This document shows positions 54,841-57,997 of a stretch of 57,997 nucleotides of DNA, one piece after another. The notes beneath the pieces were generated by a model. That model had not been told where the DNA came from, did not search any database, and saw only the letters and a list, made by a program, of their open reading frames with translations. Origin of the DNA: an uncultured Methanobrevibacter sp. (GTDB lineage: Archaea; Methanobacteriota; Methanobacteria; Methanobacteriales; Methanobacteriaceae); assembly GCA_902774685.1 (NCBI GenBank), contig CACYJH010000005.1, positions 1 to 57,997 of the forward strand, written 5' to 3'. A program made the translations under genes and the position numbers. Position 1 is the first letter of the stretch, and each line of letters starts with the position of its first letter.

Positions 54841-54944
54841 ACTAGTGGGTTACTCCCAACTAGTGAAAATATTTTGATCAAACTTTTGTCACAAAAGTTT
54901 GGAAAAAGTTTTGATCAAGGTTTTGCAGCCCGAAGGGCTGGAAA
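54841..54944 (-). repeat. 3'-UTR hairpin repeat, copy 2
   Basis: Begins 7 bases after the glyA stop codon. On the minus strand it has CAGCCC with GGGCTG, again closed by C(UUCG)G, then the stretch shared with copy 1, an extra perfect 9-bp hairpin AAACTTTTG/CAAAAGTTT (54880-54900) and a terminal hairpin ACTAGT-GGG/CCC-ACTAGT followed by a run of T. Copy 1 is at 31148-31216. Confidence 0.75.
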
Positions 54945-54951
54945 AACTTGG

Positions 54952-56232
54952 TTAAATATGTTCAATGAACTTGTATCCTTCTTCTTCTGTGAAAGCGTAG
55001 TGAATGGTTCTGTATTGAGACATGAACTCAGTTACTTCATCCTTGATGTCTACTTTGTCACCTTCAGCAACTCTCCAGATGAATTCAGCTACTTCTTCCA
55101 TTTCTTTTTCTTTCATTCCTCTTCTGGTGATTTCTTGAGTACCGATTCTGATACCAGATGGGTCATCACTATCATTTACATTGTCACCAGGAATGAGGTT
55201 TTTGTTAAGAATGATATTGTTTTGCTCTAATTCCTTAGCCAATATGGTAGCTCTTTTAACATCTCTTACATCCATAGCAACTTGGTGGGATTCAGTGTAT
55301 CCTAAGTCTTCACACATTACATTGAATCCTTGTTCTGCAAGAGCTCCTGCTAATGCTTTAGCGTTCTTAATGGTTTGTTTAGCGTAATCTTCACCAAACT
55401 CTAACATTTCAGCAGTAGCAATACCTAAACCAGCTAAATGGTGCAAGTGGTGGTTACTTACTACACCAGGGAATACAGCATTGTCAATTAATTTTTCATT
55501 TTTCTTATCGGATAAGATGATTCCTCCTTGAGGACCTGGGAAAGTCTTGTGGGTACTACCCATAAGTACTTCAGCCCCTTCTTTTAAAGGATCTTGGAAT
55601 TGTTTACCAGCAATTAATCCGAGTACGTGAGCACCGTCGTACATGATGGTTGCTCCTACTTCGTTAGCTGCATCTACAACTTCAGATACAGGGTGTGGGA
55701 ATAAGAATAAGCTTCCTCCAAAGAGGATGATCTTTGGTTTTTCCTCTAAGATCATTTTGTTCAATGCATCAGCATCAATATTCATTACTTCTGGGTTGAA
55801 TGGATGTTCTAAAGTTTTTAATCCTCTAATACCTGCAGCACTTACATTTGCATGGGAAATGTGTCCTCCGTAAGGAATGTTCATTGCAATCATCTTGTCT
55901 CCAGCTTTAGCAAAACCGAAGAAAGCAGCGAGGTTTGCAGTTACACCGGAAACAGGTTGAACATTTGCATAGCTACAGTCGTAAACTTTACAGGATAATT
56001 GTTTTGTAATGTCTTCGATTTGGTCAATGTAGGTACATCCTTGGTATAATCTTTCGTAAGCTTGTCCTTCAGCATATCTGTGAGCTAAATCAGAAGCCAT
56101 TGCAGTTGTAACAGCATTACTTGTGGTATTTTCACTTGCAATAAGGTTAACGCTGTCTCTCATCCAGTCATTATGAACTCTCATCAAGTCATAAATCTTA
56201 TTCATATCTTCTTCATATTGATACATAAACAT
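54952..56232 (-). CDS. glyA: serine hydroxymethyltransferase
   Basis: 426-residue PLP enzyme that interconverts serine and glycine with transfer of a one-carbon unit to tetrahydromethanopterin in methanogens. Visible are [10 protein letters not shown] (about 28-37), the [11 protein letters not shown] region with the PLP-contacting aspartate, and [13 protein letters not shown] with the PLP lysine of THKTF. Two ATGs lie 6 bases apart near a GGTG Shine-Dalgarno; the start could equally be 56226, giving MYQYEEDM. The hairpin repeat follows the stop directly. Confidence 0.95.
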   Translation of the reverse strand: MFMYQYEEDMNKIYDLMRVHNDWMRDSVNLIASENTTSNAVTTAMASDLAHRYAEGQAYERLYQGCTYIDQIEDITKQLSCKVYDCSYANVQPVSGVTANLAAFFGFAKAGDKMIAMNIPYGGHISHANVSAAGIRGLKTLEHPFNPEVMNIDADALNKMILEEKPKIILFGGSLFLFPHPVSEVVDAANEVGATIMYDGAHVLGLIAGKQFQDPLKEGAEVLMGSTHKTFPGPQGGIILSDKKNEKLIDNAVFPGVVSNHHLHHLAGLGIATAEMLEFGEDYAKQTIKNAKALAGALAEQGFNVMCEDLGYTESHQVAMDVRDVKRATILAKELEQNNIILNKNLIPGDNVNDSDDPSGIRIGTQEITRRGMKEKEMEEVAEFIWRVAEGDKVDIKDEVTEFMSQYRTIHYAFTEEEGYKFIEHI

Positions 56233-56638
56233 AACACCTATATTCTCTTAAATAACTTATTAAATATTAAATATTATTTTTAATTAATAGCAATAATAGA
56301 ATTATTAAAAATTTTAAAAGTTTATAAAAATCAGAAGCAAAATTAAAAAATCTAAAAATCTAAAAAATATAATCTTATAAAATTCTTATTAATATATAAT
56401 ATAATTTTTTAATTAAATAAAACTTTTTATTAAAATTATATTATTTTATATTATTTTTTTATTATATTGAATTTTATTGAATTAATTAAATTAATTAAAT
56501 TAATTAAATTAATTGAATTAATAGAATATTTAAAAACGACCCTATTTTTAGAAAAGATCTTTTCAAGAAAAATAATTATGTAAAAAAGTTGATAAAAATA
56601 CGAACAAATAAAAATTGTTTAAAAAAAAGAAAAAGAAA
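56233..56638. other. AT-rich intergenic region between hdrA and glyA
   Basis: No coding frame. It has a 9-base microsatellite (AATTAATTA units) at about 56479-56516 and one TACGAA site at 56599-56604, like those near msvR and fprA but 367 bases from the glyA start. Confidence 0.5.
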
Positions 56639-56655
56639 AAGAGAATAAATCTCTT
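56639..56655 (-). terminator. terminator after hdrA
   Basis: AAGAGA and TCTCTT pair around ATAAA, 4 bases after the hdrA stop codon; on the minus strand T-rich runs follow for about 30 bases. Confidence 0.6.
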
Positions 56656-56658
56656 AAT

Positions 56659-57997
56659 CTATTTTGCAACATCTTCGAGAGCTGCTGCAATTTGTGCCAT
56701 AATTTGTTCGGTTTTGAAGTGGTTTTGGTTCATAGCACCAGATGGACATGCACCTACACAGGTACCACATCCTTTACATAATGCAACGTTAATAGCTGCG
56801 TGTTTGTCTGCGCCTTCACCTTCAATACTTACAGCACCGAATGGACATAATTCTACACATACTTCACATGCACCACAAACGGTAGTATCAGTGTCAGCAG
56901 TAATAGGTTCGATTTCTACTTCACCTTTAGCCATTGGGATAGATGCTCTTGATGCTGCAGCAGATCCTTGTGCTACTGCGTCAGGAATATCTTTAGGACC
57001 TTGTGCTACACCAGCAATGTAAACACCGTCAGTTAAAGTGTCAACAGGTCTGAGTTTTGGGTGAGCTTCCATGTAGAATCCGTCGGAAGTTCTGGATAAA
57101 CCTAAGGTTTGTCTGAGTTCGTTAGATCCTTTAGGAGGTTCTAATCCTACAGATAATACAACTAAGTCGTAGGTGTATTCAGTTACTTTTCCGAGTAAGG
57201 TGTCTTCTGCTCTTACAGTTAAGGTTAAGTCATCGTTTTCGATGATTTCAGCAGGACGTCCTCTGATGAATTCAATTCCGTATTTTTCTTGGGAAGTTTT
57301 GTAGAACTCTTCGAATCCTTTACCGAATGAACGGATATCCATGTAGTAACAGGTTACTTCAGTATCAGGTTCGTGGTCAATACATAATTGAGCGTTTTTC
57401 ATGGAGTACATACAACCGACACAGTGGATGAATGCAACACGTTTAGGTTCTTTACCGTCAGATGGTTTTTGTACGTGACCACCAGTAGGACCGGATGCGT
57501 TGATCATTCTTTCAATTTCCATTGCGGTAATTACGTTAGTGTATCTACCGTAACCGTATTCGTATTTTTCGGTTGGGTCATATGGGTCGTAACCGGTTGC
57601 TGCAATAATGGTACCAACATGGAGTTCGATTTCTTCTGGTTCCATGTTACGGTCAATTGCTTCAGGACCACATACGGTTTCACAAAGACCACAGTCGATA
57701 CAGTAGTTTTTGTCGATAGTTGCACAGAGAGGTACTGCTTGAGGGAATGGGATGTAAGCTGCTCTTACCATACCTACACCTTCGTCGTAGTAGTTAGGTA
57801 TTTCGATAGGACAGACTTCTTGACATTGTCCACATCCAGTACAGTCTTCTTCTTTAACGTATCTAGGTTTTTTCTCAACTTTTACAGTAAAGTTACCAAT
57901 GTAACCGTCTACTTCTTTTACTTCTGCGTAAGTAATTAATTCAATGTTTTCGTGTTTGGAAGTGTCTACCATCTTAGGTGCGAGAATACACATGGAA
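56659..57997 (-). CDS. hdrA: CoB-CoM heterodisulfide reductase subunit A, C-terminal 445 residues
   Basis: Partial gene entering from the right edge; the frame is open to the last base and the ATG at 57993 is internal. Four [4Fe-4S] motifs are visible: [36 protein letters not shown] and [12 protein letters not shown]. The FAD-binding domain includes [13 protein letters not shown] and [14 protein letters not shown]. HdrA is the electron-bifurcating flavin subunit that joins heterodisulfide reduction to ferredoxin reduction with HdrBC and the F420-non-reducing hydrogenase. Codon choice is biased to GTT/GGT/ACT types, as in highly expressed methanogenesis genes. Confidence 0.96.
   Translation of the reverse strand, partial: SMCILAPKMVDTSKHENIELITYAEVKEVDGYIGNFTVKVEKKPRYVKEEDCTGCGQCQEVCPIEIPNYYDEGVGMVRAAYIPFPQAVPLCATIDKNYCIDCGLCETVCGPEAIDRNMEPEEIELHVGTIIAATGYDPYDPTEKYEYGYGRYTNVITAMEIERMINASGPTGGHVQKPSDGKEPKRVAFIHCVGCMYSMKNAQLCIDHEPDTEVTCYYMDIRSFGKGFEEFYKTSQEKYGIEFIRGRPAEIIENDDLTLTVRAEDTLLGKVTEYTYDLVVLSVGLEPPKGSNELRQTLGLSRTSDGFYMEAHPKLRPVDTLTDGVYIAGVAQGPKDIPDAVAQGSAAASRASIPMAKGEVEIEPITADTDTTVCGACEVCVELCPFGAVSIEGEGADKHAAINVALCKGCGTCVGACPSGAMNQNHFKTEQIMAQIAAALEDVAK

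Noticed and set aside
56479..56516. AATTAATTA microsatellite as replication origin or operator
   Set aside because: Simple low-complexity repeat without origin-box-like sequences or an adjacent cdc6/orc1 gene.
57388..57939. Plus-strand open frame of 183 codons inside hdrA
   Set aside because: Shadow frame rich in V, F and T caused by the strong codon bias of hdrA on the other strand.

Overview
This window reads as chromosome of a very AT-rich methanogenic archaeon of the order Methanobacteriales, most likely Methanobrevibacter. The evidence is the methanogen-specific gene set (heterodisulfide reductase HdrA, an F420H2 oxidase of the FprA type, an MsvR-type V4R regulator, a dihydromethanopterin-reductase-like flavoprotein), several large secreted beta-helix/Ig-like adhesin-like proteins, archaeal TATA boxes, and Shine-Dalgarno sequences of the GGTGAT/GAGGA kind. 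Every call is made by eye from sequence; no database search was run.

Layout. 1-8.3 kb: a clipped ABC permease, argD, an aldo/keto reductase with ferredoxin-like tail, a cyclophilin, a 44-residue zinc ribbon, a YdeI-like protein overlapping an SNF-type symporter, an AIM24-like protein, and a TetR regulator that looks frame-disrupted. A 764-base gene-free gap (7573-8336) then holds a promoter-like TATA box, a perfect 16-bp palindrome and three consecutive hairpins, two of which present the same C-rich loop: a candidate structured RNA. 8.3-16.2 kb: an ArsB/SLC13-like permease, a 1031-residue adhesin, and a marR gene followed by two tandem paralogous MFS exporters. 16.3-23.3 kb: a type I restriction-modification locus (hsdR, two extra genes, hsdS, hsdM, all on the minus strand). 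23.6-31 kb: dtd, a secreted M14-like zinc hydrolase, ogg, hisF, a secreted protein with a possible Ntn-hydrolase domain, tRNA-Arg(TCG), and a DUF45/SprT-like metallopeptidase. 31-37 kb: an XPD/DinG-type iron-sulfur helicase, msvR, fprA, a site-2 protease. 37-46 kb: a small secreted protein and two large adhesins (778 and 1830 residues). 46-58 kb: housekeeping genes (moeA, purL, ileS, a DUF192 protein, the flavoprotein, glyA) and the 3' part of hdrA.

Most interesting regions. (1) Between hsdR and hsdS sits a two-gene module: a ribbon-helix-helix protein and an unrecognised 377-residue protein, with its own TATA box and an adjacent perfect 18-bp palindrome. hsdS follows in the same frame directly after two stop codons, with no normal start codon for its first target-recognition domain. 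(2) The structured-RNA candidate at 7.8-8.2 kb, including a possible alternative pairing. (3) A repeated 3'-UTR element, after the helicase gene and after glyA, with a UUCG-capped hairpin whose stem differs between copies by compensating changes. (4) The fprA-msvR redox unit with TACGAA sites upstream of both genes.
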